A stretch of DNA of 64,000 bases from Planctomycetota bacterium. Lineage in GTDB: Bacteria; Planctomycetota; UBA8742; UBA2392. A program made the position numbers and the translations under genes. How positions within the stretch are numbered: position 1 is the stretch's first letter; each line of letters begins with the position of its first letter. The DNA lies in assembly GCA_020845475.1 (NCBI GenBank), contig JADLFN010000016.1, forward strand, positions 62,001 to 126,000, written 5' to 3'. Under the pieces are notes generated by a model. That model did not search any database, was not told the origin of the DNA, and worked only from the letters and a program-made list of their open reading frames with translations. Shown piece after piece: positions 36,438 to 45,400 of the stretch.

Positions 36438-38303
36438 ATGCCAGACTTTGACGTCATCGTCGTGGGCGGCGGTCATGCCGGCATCGAAGCCGCGCTTGCC
36501 GCGGCGCGGCTTGGCGCACGCGTGGCGCTGGTCACGTTTGAACGCACGGGCATTGGTCGGATGTCGTGCAATCCCGCCATCGGCGGCGTTGCCAAGGGCC
36601 AGATCGTGCGCGAAATTGACGCGCTCGGCGGCGCCATGGGCCAACTGATCGATGCCACCGGCATCCAGTTCCGCATGCTCAACACAAGCAAGGGCGCGGC
36701 TGTGATTTCGCCCCGCGCGCAAGCGGACAAAGCCGAGTACGCGCGCGCCGCGCGCGAGATGGTGGAAAGCGCGCCGGGCATCACAGTGGTGGAGGGCGAA
36801 GCGGTGCGGCTTGAAACAAGCCGAGATTCGAAATTCGAGATTCGAGATTCGGGAACAGCAGCTTTGTCGAATCTAGAACCCCGAATTTCGAACGTCGGCA
36901 TTTCCGGGCTTCGGCTTGACGATGGCCGCGAGTTATCCGCGCCGCGAATCATCCTCACCACGGGCACGTTCCTTGGCGGCCTGATGCACTGCGGCGAAGA
37001 ACAAACCGTGGGCGGGCGCGTGGGCGAAAAAGCCAGCGTGGGACTTTCCGCTCAATTGCGCGAGCTGGGCTTTCGCATTGGCCGACTCAAAACCGGCACG
37101 CCCCCGAGACTGGACGGCGACACGATTGACTGGTCGCGCGCCGAAGAACAGCGCGGCGATGACCCGCCCGTGCCGTTCTCCTACCTGAACGAGAGAATTA
37201 CACAGCGCCAGGTGAGCTGCTTCATTACGCACACCAACGAGCGCACGCACGACATCATCGCACGCAACCTGCACCGCAGCCCGCTTTACTCAGGCCAGAT
37301 CCAGGGACGCGGGCCGCGCTATTGCCCGAGCATCGAGGACAAAATAAAGCGCTTCGCTGATAAAACGTCGCATAACATTTTTCTCGAGCCCGAGGGCCTT
37401 TCCACGCGCGAGGTTTATCCCAACGGCATTTCGACTTCCCTGCCGCGCGACGTGCAGTACGAAATCATCGCCTCGATTGCCGGCCTCGAGAAGGCCCGCA
37501 TTGTGCGCTACGGCTATGCTGTCGAATACGACTTCGTGCCTCCCACGCAGATCTTCGCCACTATGGAAACCAAGCTCGTGCGCGGCCTCTATCTTGCCGG
37601 GCAGATCAACGGCACCACCGGCTATGAGGAAGCCGCGGCCCAGGGATTGATGGCGGGCCTGAACGCCGCGCTGAGTTTGCTTGGCCAAGAGCCGCTCGTG
37701 CTGCGGCGCGACCAGGCATACATCGGCGTATTGATTGACGATCTTACGACGCGCGGCACGGATGAGCCTTATCGCATGTTTACCAGCCTCGCCGAATATC
37801 GCCTGCGACTGCGCAGCGACAACGCCGACTTGCGCCTCACGCCCATCGCGATCGCGCGCGGCTTTGCGTCTGCCGGGCGGGTCGCGGTGTTTGAAGCCAA
37901 GCGCGTGGCCATTGAACAGGCGCGCCGTGAGCTGGAAAACACAAGGCACAACGGCAAAAGCCTGTGGCAGTGGTTGCGCTCGCCGGACTTTCCGTGGGGC
38001 GACGCAGCGGCCAGGTGCCCCAAGGCGGCTGGTCTTGCCGTGTCAAGTGCTCGCACTTTGGAGACAGAGGCGCGTTACGCCGGTTACGTTGAGTTGGAAG
38101 AGCGCGAGATCGGGCGCATGCGCGACCTTGAGAACATCGGTGTTCCGGCCGCGCTGGACTTTGAGCGCATCGATGCGCTGCGCAAAGAAGCTCGAGAAAA
38201 GCTGTCCCGGGTGCGGCCCGCGAATCTCGGCCAGGCCTCAAGAATCCCTGGCATTGGGCCCGGAGATTTGTCGGTTCTTAGGATATATCTTGCTTCCCAG
38301 TAA
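36438..38303 (+). CDS. mnmG: tRNA uridine-34 5-carboxymethylaminomethyl enzyme MnmG (GidA)
   Basis: A 621-residue FAD enzyme that with MnmE modifies U34 of certain tRNAs. The FAD fold VIVVGGGHAGIEAALAAARLG (cut here: VIVVGGGHAGIEAA) starts at residue 6. Further family motifs are IGRMSCNPAIGG, LKTGTPPRLDG and GQINGTTGYEEAAAQG. The ATG at 36438 is supported by the fold starting just after it. Residues of about 130-152 (SKFEIRDSG ... LEPRISN) have no place in the family alignment and are encoded by a palindromic repeat (36827-36892) that keeps the frame open. The insert replaces a short loop before the GTFLGG strand, so function is probably kept. Confidence 0.95.
   Translation: MPDFDVIVVGGGHAGIEAALAAARLGARVALVTFERTGIGRMSCNPAIGGVAKGQIVREIDALGGAMGQLIDATGIQFRMLNTSKGAAVISPRAQADKAEYARAAREMVESAPGITVVEGEAVRLETSRDSKFEIRDSGTAALSNLEPRISNVGISGLRLDDGRELSAPRIILTTGTFLGGLMHCGEEQTVGGRVGEKASVGLSAQLRELGFRIGRLKTGTPPRLDGDTIDWSRAEEQRGDDPPVPFSYLNERITQRQVSCFITHTNERTHDIIARNLHRSPLYSGQIQGRGPRYCPSIEDKIKRFADKTSHNIFLEPEGLSTREVYPNGISTSLPRDVQYEIIASIAGLEKARIVRYGYAVEYDFVPPTQIFATMETKLVRGLYLAGQINGTTGYEEAAAQGLMAGLNAALSLLGQEPLVLRRDQAYIGVLIDDLTTRGTDEPYRMFTSLAEYRLRLRSDNADLRLTPIAIARGFASAGRVAVFEAKRVAIEQARRELENTRHNGKSLWQWLRSPDFPWGDAAARCPKAAGLAVSSARTLETEARYAGYVELEEREIGRMRDLENIGVPAALDFERIDALRKEAREKLSRVRPANLGQASRIPGIGPGDLSVLRIYLASQ
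36827..36892. repeat. Palindromic repeat inserted in frame within mnmG
   Basis: Left arm 36827-36851 (TTCGAAATTCGAGATTCGAG and on) pairs with right arm 36868-36892 at 21 of 25 positions, with a 16-base loop. The vocabulary (AAATTCGAGATTCG) is of the same kind as the intergenic hairpins. Confidence 0.88.
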
Positions 38304-38463
38304 TGACTTACGAGATGCTATGATTTTCAAATGTTAGTCCGGAAAACTCTTGAACAGCTGGTGAGGAAAACTACAGTCATTGGCCTCGCTTGAGGGGAAG
38401 TAACCTTTGAGCGACCCTCCAAGTTTTGCCCCAACCCCTCTTTGCCCGGGAGGGGTGCAGTAC

Positions 38464-38493
38464 GAGAGCCCCGTGATTGCCCCGCGGGGCTCT
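38464..38493 (+). terminator. Terminator-like hairpin downstream of mnmG
   Basis: GAGAGCCCCG (38464-38473) pairs perfectly with CGGGGCTCTC (38484-38493). It is followed by CCTATTTG, a weak T-rich tail. It lies 160 bases after the mnmG stop. Confidence 0.6.
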
Positions 38494-38801
38494 CCCTATT
38501 TGCAACTGTCATAATAATGCATGATTGGCGTGCCAAGCGTCAATTGTATGCACATTGAACCCGTAAGATTGTGCGTTCGCAGCAATTATATTGCACGGCC
38601 ACAATATTGCATTTAGACGTATTCGTCTTCGGACTACCAAAAGTTGGCCGGCGCACGGATCGGACACCTTATCCGGACTTTCAACTCTGTTTATGGCTTG
38701 AGCGGCGTGGGCTCAGCGGCTGTTCGCAATGCGTTTTCTCACGCGCGCATTTCGGCCAAGTGTGAGCGAAATTCCGAATGGAAGGTTGAAATGAAAAGCG
38801 T

Positions 38802-38830
38802 TTGACAGCACTGTGGCGCGCGCATAACTT
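38802..38830 (+). promoter_or_regulatory. Promoter of the bc-cbb3 operon
   Basis: A consensus TTGACA (38802-38807) and TAACTT (38825-38830) with a 17-base spacer. The predicted start near 38837 gives a leader of about 100 bases with two hairpins before the ATG at 38937. Confidence 0.6.
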
Positions 38831-38936
38831 GCACGCTTGGTTTTTATACGATGCAGTCAAATTTTGAGCGGTCGTTCTGACCGCTGACTTTGACCCCGGG
38901 GCGCTGTTTTTGCGCCAGGGGCAAGTCGAGGAAGCG

Positions 38937-40190
38937 ATGGCCAAGAGCATTCTGATTGTTTATTCCACCGGCGGCGGCAACACTCGCAATTCGGCCGAGG
39001 CCATAGCCGAAGGCGTCAAACAGGCCGGTGGCGACCTCAAGGGCGTCAAGAACGTCACTGAAATCTCGGTCGATGAACTTGCCAAATACGACTGCCTGCT
39101 GATCGGTGAACCCACCTGGGGCGACGGCGAGCACTACGACGATTACCTGCCCTTCGATGCCGCCATCAAAGAGAAGCTCGTCGCGGGCAAGAAGCTCGCC
39201 GGCAAGCAGTGCGCCGCCTTTGCAGGCTGCGACCGCGCCTACTCCATCTTCGGCAACGCCGTGGACATGATCGAAGATCGCCTCATGGAATGCGGCGCCG
39301 AGATCATGCAGCAGGGCATCAAGGTTGAACTCGAACACAACGAGCATTCGCTCGCTTTCTGCAAGAAGTGGGGCCACGATTTCGTCAAGCGCGTCAACGG
39401 CGAAATGCCCAAGCAGCCCTACATCCCGCGCATGACCCACGACGACGCTGACCGCGTCAAGGGCATCGATCCCGCTTCGCGCAAGAAGGGCGCGGCCGGC
39501 GCCCCGGCGGCCGCCGGCGCGGTCAAGGCGGCCGTGACCAACGCCAAGCAACCGGGAACCGTGCGCGCCAAGCCTGAGGCCAAGGCCACGATGCTGCCCT
39601 ATCGCGCGACCGTCGCGCCCGCGCGCACCTTTGAAAAGAAATTCGCGCCCAATGAACTCGCGCGCCGCCGCTTTGTGCAGGCCGGCACCTACGGCGGCAT
39701 CGCGCTGATCTCGGCCGCCGTAGCCGCGTATTTTTTCCCGGGCGGCTGGCAGGTGGGGTTCTCGCGCAACGGCCCTTATTTTTCGATTGGCAGCAAGAAC
39801 GTGCTCTTTGAGCCCCCCACGGAGTTCAAGATCGGCACAGTGGACGAATACCAGGTGGGCAAAGTGGATGTGCGCTGGCAGACGCGCTTCCGCGTGTGGG
39901 TGGTGCGCGAGGCTAACAAGCTTTACGTCGGCCTGCTGGTGTGCACGCACCTTGGCTGCACCCCGGACTGGAAGGAAGCCGAGAACAAGTTCAAGTGTCC
40001 CTGCCACGGCTCGGGCTATTACCAGGACGGCGTGAACTTTGAAGGCCCCGCGCCGCGCCCCATGGAACACTGCGACGTGCGCATTGACCCCGCAGACGGC
40101 CAGATTGTCGTCAACAAGGGCAAGACCTATCGCTCTGACAAAGGCGAATGGAGCCAGGGCGGCAGCAGCGGCGCTTATATCGCGCTTTAG
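38937..40190 (+). CDS. Flavodoxin-Rieske fusion protein of a cytochrome bc-type complex
   Basis: A 417-residue protein with two electron-transfer domains. Residues 1 to about 152 are a complete flavodoxin: phosphate loop YSTGGGNTRNSAE (9-21), GEPTWGDGEHYDDY (57-70) and AGCDRAYSIFGNAVD. An Ala/Lys-rich linker (about 175-225) leads to LARRRFVQAGTYGG, a twin-arginine-like segment and membrane helix (about 246-268). Residues 270-417 are a Rieske domain with CTHLGC (C336, H338, C341) and CPCHGS (C354, C356, H357), giving ligands C336, H338, C354, H357 and the usual disulfide. Normal Rieske topology would leave the flavodoxin in the cytoplasm and the Rieske domain outside. ATG 38937 follows GAGGAAG. 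First gene of the bc-cbb3 run. Confidence 0.92.
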   Translation: MAKSILIVYSTGGGNTRNSAEAIAEGVKQAGGDLKGVKNVTEISVDELAKYDCLLIGEPTWGDGEHYDDYLPFDAAIKEKLVAGKKLAGKQCAAFAGCDRAYSIFGNAVDMIEDRLMECGAEIMQQGIKVELEHNEHSLAFCKKWGHDFVKRVNGEMPKQPYIPRMTHDDADRVKGIDPASRKKGAAGAPAAAGAVKAAVTNAKQPGTVRAKPEAKATMLPYRATVAPARTFEKKFAPNELARRRFVQAGTYGGIALISAAVAAYFFPGGWQVGFSRNGPYFSIGSKNVLFEPPTEFKIGTVDEYQVGKVDVRWQTRFRVWVVREANKLYVGLLVCTHLGCTPDWKEAENKFKCPCHGSGYYQDGVNFEGPAPRPMEHCDVRIDPADGQIVVNKGKTYRSDKGEWSQGGSSGAYIAL

Positions 40191-40193
40191 TCT

Positions 40194-40279
40194 CACGTGC
40201 TGCGTGCTTCGTGTTTCGGGGCACGCCGGGATACATCGGGGTTGAGCACAGCACGAATCACGAAACACGAAGCACGGAG
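40194..40279. repeat. Long intergenic hairpin, 'CACGAAGCACGAAACACGAA' vocabulary (copy 1)
   Basis: Left arm 40194-40218 (GTGCTTCGTGTTTCG) and right arm 40247-40279 (CACGAATCACGAAACACGAA and on). It lies in the gap between the Rieske and cytochrome b genes. Confidence 0.85.
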
Positions 40280-40287
40280 TTTTAGAA

Positions 40288-41238
40288 ATGAGTCCAGAAG
40301 AACAGTCCCAGGCTGAAGCAACCAAAACCGAAACAGGCGGCAACGGCAATGGCGCGCCCCGCATCAAGCGTGGCTTCCTGCCGCCTTTGCCGAAACTGGA
40401 CCCCAAGGACAACGTTGTTTTCAAGTCGATCTTCCGACACAAGCTCGACCAGAGCCCGCGCAACCGCACGCTGGCGGTGGTCGGCAACGTGTTTCTGCAC
40501 CTGCACCCGCCCACGATCAACCGCGACGCCGTGCGCTACAACTACACCTGGGGCATGGGCGGCCTGACCTTCTGGCTGTTCATCATTCTTACGATTACCG
40601 GCGTGTGGCTGATGTTCTATTACCGCCCCACCAAAGAGTACGCCTACGCCGACATCATGTACCTCGCCAACGAGGTTCCCTTCGGCAAGATCCTGCGCAA
40701 CATGCATCGCTGGGCCGCGCACTTGATGGTGATTTTCGTGTGGTTCCACATGCTGCGCGTGTTCATGACGGGCAGCTACAAACCGCCGCGCGAGTTCAAC
40801 TGGTGCGTGGGCGTGATCCTACTCAAGTTCACGCTTCTGCTTTCGTTCACGGGCTACCTGCTGCCCGATGACCAGCTCGGCATGTGGGCGGTCACGGTAG
40901 GCACGAACATGGCGCGCGCCACGCCCGTTGTCGGCCATGAAGGCCCGCTGGGCCCGCAGATTGGCGCCAACGCCTTCAATGACGTGCGCTTTGCGCTGAT
41001 CGGCGGAAGCATCGTCGATGCCAACGCGATTTTGCGCGCCTACATCTGGCACTGCCTGGGTATTCCCATTGTGCTGAGCATTTTCCTGGCGGTGCACTTC
41101 TGGCGAATCCGCAAGGACGGCAACATCTCCGGCCCGGCCCCGTTCAAGCTGCGCACCGATGCGGACAAGGCCAAGCCGAAGCAAACCATGGTCAAGCTGG
41201 TGCACGAAGCGAACGCGGAAGTGTACGAAGGAAAGTAG
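40288..41238 (+). CDS. Cytochrome b, N-terminal (b6-like) subunit
   Basis: A 316-residue membrane protein with the four-helix haem-b bundle. Haem ligands are H140 and H154 on one helix and H255 and H270 on another; the 14-residue gap of the second pair is the b6 type, unlike the 13 of mitochondrial cytochrome b. Conserved RPTKEYAYADIMYL and GYLLPDDQLGMWAV follow b6 closely. The cysteine that binds haem c_i in b6f is replaced (YTWGMGG at about residues 86-92). About 75 residues precede the first helix, longer than b6. The C-terminal part is encoded by the next gene. Confidence 0.93.
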   Translation: MSPEEQSQAEATKTETGGNGNGAPRIKRGFLPPLPKLDPKDNVVFKSIFRHKLDQSPRNRTLAVVGNVFLHLHPPTINRDAVRYNYTWGMGGLTFWLFIILTITGVWLMFYYRPTKEYAYADIMYLANEVPFGKILRNMHRWAAHLMVIFVWFHMLRVFMTGSYKPPREFNWCVGVILLKFTLLLSFTGYLLPDDQLGMWAVTVGTNMARATPVVGHEGPLGPQIGANAFNDVRFALIGGSIVDANAILRAYIWHCLGIPIVLSIFLAVHFWRIRKDGNISGPAPFKLRTDADKAKPKQTMVKLVHEANAEVYEGK

Positions 41239-41373
41239 TTCGAGGTCAGAGATCAGAAGTCATAGGTCAGAAGTACGGCAAAAAGAATTCACTGAATCGA
41301 AGCGGGGACAAGGGTTGGCGGCAGAAGTTTTGGCAGTTCTTCTGACCTCTGACTTCTGACCTCTGACTTCGAG
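41239..41373. repeat. Long intergenic hairpin, 'AGGTCAGAAGTC' vocabulary
   Basis: Left arm 41239-41273 (GAGGTCAGAGATCAGAAGTC and on) and right arm 41337-41373 (CTGACCTCTGACTTCTGACC and on), about 60 bases apart. It lies between the two cytochrome b genes. Confidence 0.88.
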
Positions 41374-41389
41374 CGAGCGCGAGCGAGCG

Positions 41390-42376
41390 ATGGAACACTT
41401 CTGGGTACAGCTTTCAAAGCCCGACAACATCCCGATGCCGATTTTGCTCGTGATGACCGTGGCTTATTTGTTCATGTCGTTCCGACAGGCCTACCGCAAC
41501 GACAAGATCATTGCGCGCCTCGAGGCCAACCCCGCCCTTGCGGCCAAACATCACCGCAAATGGGAGCCCTACCACAAGAGCTGGGCCAAGCGCCTGCATG
41601 TGTGGCCTTATCTTCTGCGCATTGAGTTCATCGGTGCTTTGTTCGTGTTCATTTTCCTGCTGCTGTGGTCGATTGCCTTCAACGCGCCGCTCGAAGAGCC
41701 CGCCAACCCCGCGTTCACGCCCAATCCTTCCAAGGCGCCCTGGTACTTCCTGGGCCTTCAGGAATTGCTCGTTTATTTCGACCCCTGGATCGCGGGCGTG
41801 GTGTTGCCGGGCATGATCATCTCCGGCCTGATGGCGATTCCCTACGTTGACATCAACCCCTACGGCAACGGCTATTACACGTTCCGTCAGCGCTGGTTCT
41901 CGATCTCTGTCTTCATGTTCGGCTTCCTTGTGTTGTGGATCATTCTCATCATTCTGGGCACTTACATCCGCGGCCCGGGCTGGCAGTTGTTCTGGCCCTG
42001 GGAGTACTGGGATCCGCATCGCGTGATTTACGAAACCAACGTTGACGTCAGTGAACTGCTGGCGGCGTGGATGAACAAGCCGGACTGGGCGCGCGCCCCC
42101 ACCACCGGCCCGTACCTTGAACGCCTGTTTCACCCCGCCACGATCATCGGCCTTGCCGTGCTCGTGGCGATGCTGGGTGCGCTTGGCGGAATGACCATTG
42201 GCTTCATGAAACTGGCGCTGCCCGACACCTGGAAAAAGATGGGTTTCATCCGCCAGCAGGTCGTGCTTGGCCACCTGGTGATCATGATCTTCACCTGCGT
42301 GAAAATCGCGCTGCGACTCACGCCGGGTCTGAACATCAAGTACATCTGGGTCTTGCCGGACATCATGAACATTTAG
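41390..42376 (+). CDS. Cytochrome b, C-terminal (subunit IV-like) subunit
   Basis: A 328-residue protein carrying the quinol-site segment: PSKAPWYFLGLQELLVYFDP (about residues 111-130) resembles the PEWY-containing loop of cytochrome b but reads KAPWY, as in some PetD-like proteins. Helices begin near residues 16, 77, 137, 181, 244 and 281, more than the three of classic subunit IV. Functions with the preceding subunit in quinol oxidation. The ATG at 41390 lies after GAGCGAGCG repeats that may serve as a weak ribosome-binding site. Confidence 0.9.
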   Translation: MEHFWVQLSKPDNIPMPILLVMTVAYLFMSFRQAYRNDKIIARLEANPALAAKHHRKWEPYHKSWAKRLHVWPYLLRIEFIGALFVFIFLLLWSIAFNAPLEEPANPAFTPNPSKAPWYFLGLQELLVYFDPWIAGVVLPGMIISGLMAIPYVDINPYGNGYYTFRQRWFSISVFMFGFLVLWIILIILGTYIRGPGWQLFWPWEYWDPHRVIYETNVDVSELLAAWMNKPDWARAPTTGPYLERLFHPATIIGLAVLVAMLGALGGMTIGFMKLALPDTWKKMGFIRQQVVLGHLVIMIFTCVKIALRLTPGLNIKYIWVLPDIMNI

Positions 42377-42492
42377 GTCGTGCTTCGTGCTTCGTGTCTC
42401 GTGCTTCGGGGAAGCGAGACGCGCTGGTTCAAAACACGAAGCGGAAGATGCCGACCATTCCCGTAACACGAAACACGAAGCACGAAACACGA
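42377..42492. repeat. Long intergenic hairpin, 'CACGAAGCACGAAACACGAA' vocabulary (copy 2)
   Basis: Left arm 42377-42411 (GTCGTGCTTCGTGCTTCGTG and on) and right arm 42460-42492 (AACACGAAACACGAAGCACG and on). It fills the gap before the octahaem cytochrome gene. Confidence 0.88.
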
Positions 42493-42496
42493 TCCC

Positions 42497-45400
42497 ATGA
42501 CCAACCTCGCTCAAAAGAAGCCCACCGACGAACCCGCTGATCCGATCGTTCAGCAGTCGTTGCTCACACCCCTGACGATCACCGTGGCCGTGCTGGTAGC
42601 CGCGCTGGGCTGGATGGTGTTTGACGAGTTCTACGTCAAGCAGAAGTGGCGCCACCACTACCAGCCGAAGTACCTCGAAGTTGCGCACGATTACTGGACC
42701 GTCAAGCAAGCAGAAGCAGAGGAACGCGCAAAGCTGGGCGTGCTGCTCACGGACAAGCTGGCTGCGATTGACCAGCGCTATGAAGGCTCGGTGCGGGCTG
42801 CGCAGGAAAGCGCGCAGGAGATCATTGACGAAGCAAAAGCAGATTATGCCGCGCTCGAAAACACCGCGGAATTCGTGAAGTGGGAAGACGACCTGATCAA
42901 GAAACTCAAGGCCGTGGCGCCGCCGCAGCCGGACAAACTTGAAGATGAAGACGCGCGTGACAGCGCCAAAACCGCGCTGGATGAAATCAAGTCGCTTGAC
43001 AAGGACATCCTCGAGTACCTCACGGCGCGTTACCTTAATAAGGAAGAAGCCAAGCGCGCCGACGCTGAAAAAATCACGCTGCTCAAGGCCAAGCTGCCGC
43101 CCGCGGAGAAGCTGGCCATCGACGCCGCCGGCTGGCCCGGCGTAGCAGAGGCGGGCGCCTACGAAGCGGACATCCGCACCTATCTGGGTCGCGTGGCCAC
43201 GATCAAGGGCATTGAGTACCGCATGGCCCTGCGCCAGAAGGACTACGACGACATCGACGGCCTGGTGACTGATCCCCGCGGCCTGCGCAATGAGCGCGCG
43301 ATGTACCTGGCCGAGCTTTACCTCTATGACTCGGGCCGCGACAAGAGCGTCATCAAGACCGAGGCATTCCTTACGCGCGAAGAGCGCGTGATGCGCCGCG
43401 CGCCCGTGCAGCAGAAGCTGCGCGAAGAAATCAACGCGCTCAATAACGAGCGCGTGGCCTTTGAAGACCCGCGCCTCAACCAGCGCAAGGCCGTAGCCCG
43501 CCTCACCGCGGACCTCGACGCCATCCGCAGCCGCATTGCCGGCCTGGGCACTCAGAAAATCGACATCCAGCAGCGCTTTGTTCAAAACCAGGGCGCGAAC
43601 AACATCGTGGACCGCTGCGAAACCTGCCACTACGGCGCTGACAAGCCCGGCATGGGCCAGGGCGAACTGTGGCGCGTTTCCGGCGTGTTCGTGGCCGCCG
43701 ATTTCATGGACAAGCACAGCGAAACGGACTTCTTCAAGGAACTGAACGAAGACGAAAAACTGCGCGCGGCTTTCGAGCTTGATGGCAAGGCGCGCGAGAA
43801 TCTCGAAGGCGTGGAGTTCCCCACTTTCAAGGAACTGGCCGACCTCGCCGGCGCCTTTGATTACGCCTACGACAAAACCGCCGACGAAGACGGCCTGACC
43901 GCCTTCGAGCGCCGCTACGGCAAGGGCAAGAAGCTTGATCCCCGCACCAAGGCCGGTTACGCGCTCATGGCGCTGGCGCGCGCCGAGCACTTCCTGCGCG
44001 GCGACCTGGGCCAGCTTGGCCAGGTGTCCGACGACCCGGCGAAGATCCTTAACAACGAGGCCTTCATCAAGCTTGCCGTGACAAAGCGTTTCCGCGTGCT
44101 GTTCCGTTATGCCTCGCGCACCTTCCGCACGTTTGTGCGCGATAACCTGCTGATGTTCGCCAGCCACCCCGATACGCACGGCCTGCTTGACATCCACAAG
44201 CCCAGCGAATTCGGCTGCACCACCTGCCATGAGGGCCAGGGCCGCCACATCTCCGGCGACGGCATGCTCACCGCCGTGCAGAAGGCGCACGGTTACTATC
44301 ACCACTCGCTGTGGCAGTTGTTCAAGGACGGCTACTACGAAGCCGGCTGCCAGATGTGCCACAACAAGGAAATCGAAATCGAGGGCGCGCCGCAGCTGCA
44401 GGCCGCGCGTGATTTGTTCCTGCGCAACGGCTGCTGGGGCTGCCACAAGTATGACGGCTTTGAGCCCCAGTCCGATGAGCGCATGCAGATATCAAAAGAT
44501 CTGGGCGATTTGCGCCAGCGCGAGTTCGCTTCTCTCACCGCGCTCGACAAAGCCCAGCGCCGCAAGAATGAACTGGGTGCGGCTGTCAATGCGGGCAGCG
44601 CCGATGCCGCAGCCGAGCGAGAATTCTTCCAGGACCTTCCCAAGCTGATTCAGTCGCGCAACTACGAGCTTTACGAACTGCAACGACAGATCGCCACCGC
44701 TGAGCGCCGCATCAAAGAGCTCGAAACCGAGGTCAAGCACGTCGCTCCCAACCTCGGGCAGCTTGCCGCCAAGATCGAAGATAAAGGCTGGATCGCGCGC
44801 TGGGTGCGTTACCCCAAGGGCTTCAGGCCCAGCACCAAGATGCCGCATTTCTTCTACGGCCCCTTCAGCCACGAAACCGACGAAGACGGCAACGCCGTTG
44901 AAGACGAATTCGGCAACCACGTGCTCAACGCCGAAAACGTTCAGGCGCTCAAACTCATCACCGCCTACGTCTGGCAAGCCGCGCGCTGGAACAAAGAGCG
45001 CGGCAATGTCGCCACACCCGGAGGCGGCGGCAGCTACGGCGTTCCCAACGACGCGGCTTCGATCAAGCTGGGCAAAGACCTGTTTGATTCACGCGGCTGC
45101 CAGGGCTGCCATACGGCCAAGCCGGATATTGCGCTGGGCAAAGACGGCAAATCAGCCGTGCCCGTGGGCAAGTATCTGACCGCAGACGGCAAGCCCACGA
45201 TGGATGTCAATGAAGCCGGGCGCGACAAGAACGGTCTGCTGCTTCACAACGAAGATGCTTACTCGTGGGCGGCCAACCTCTCGCGCGAGGGCGAAAAGAA
45301 CAATCCTGATTACCTCGTGGAGTGGATCCTGCAGCCGCGCAGCAAAGACCCGCACTCGGTGATGCCGAGCATCTGGTCGGCAGCCGTGGATTTCCCGCTC

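Larger units (their letters stand above)
38304..38936. other. Gene-free control region before the bc-cbb3 locus
   Basis: About 630 bases with lower GC than the coding regions and no supported ORF. It holds a terminator hairpin (38464-38493), a promoter (38802-38830), and small hairpins in the likely leader (AGCGGTC/GACCGCT at 38867-38885; GGCGC/GCGCC around a T-rich loop near 38910). The stretch 38500-38800, with AATAATGCATG and ATTATATTGCA words, shows no feature that I can name; a small RNA or extended regulatory region is possible. Confidence 0.6.

Noticed and set aside
38681-38950. 89-codon minus-strand frame upstream of the Rieske fusion
   Set aside because: It covers the predicted promoter and leader, has no ribosome-binding site and shows no coding bias.
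40194-42492. Reiterated CACGAA words as a CRISPR array
   Set aside because: The words are contiguous or nearly so, have no unique spacers of constant length and form inverted arms. No cas gene is near.
41414-44446. 1,010-residue open frame on the minus strand across the cytochrome genes
   Set aside because: It runs antisense through two clear respiratory genes and a hairpin repeat. Its composition follows from the high-GC third positions of the real genes.
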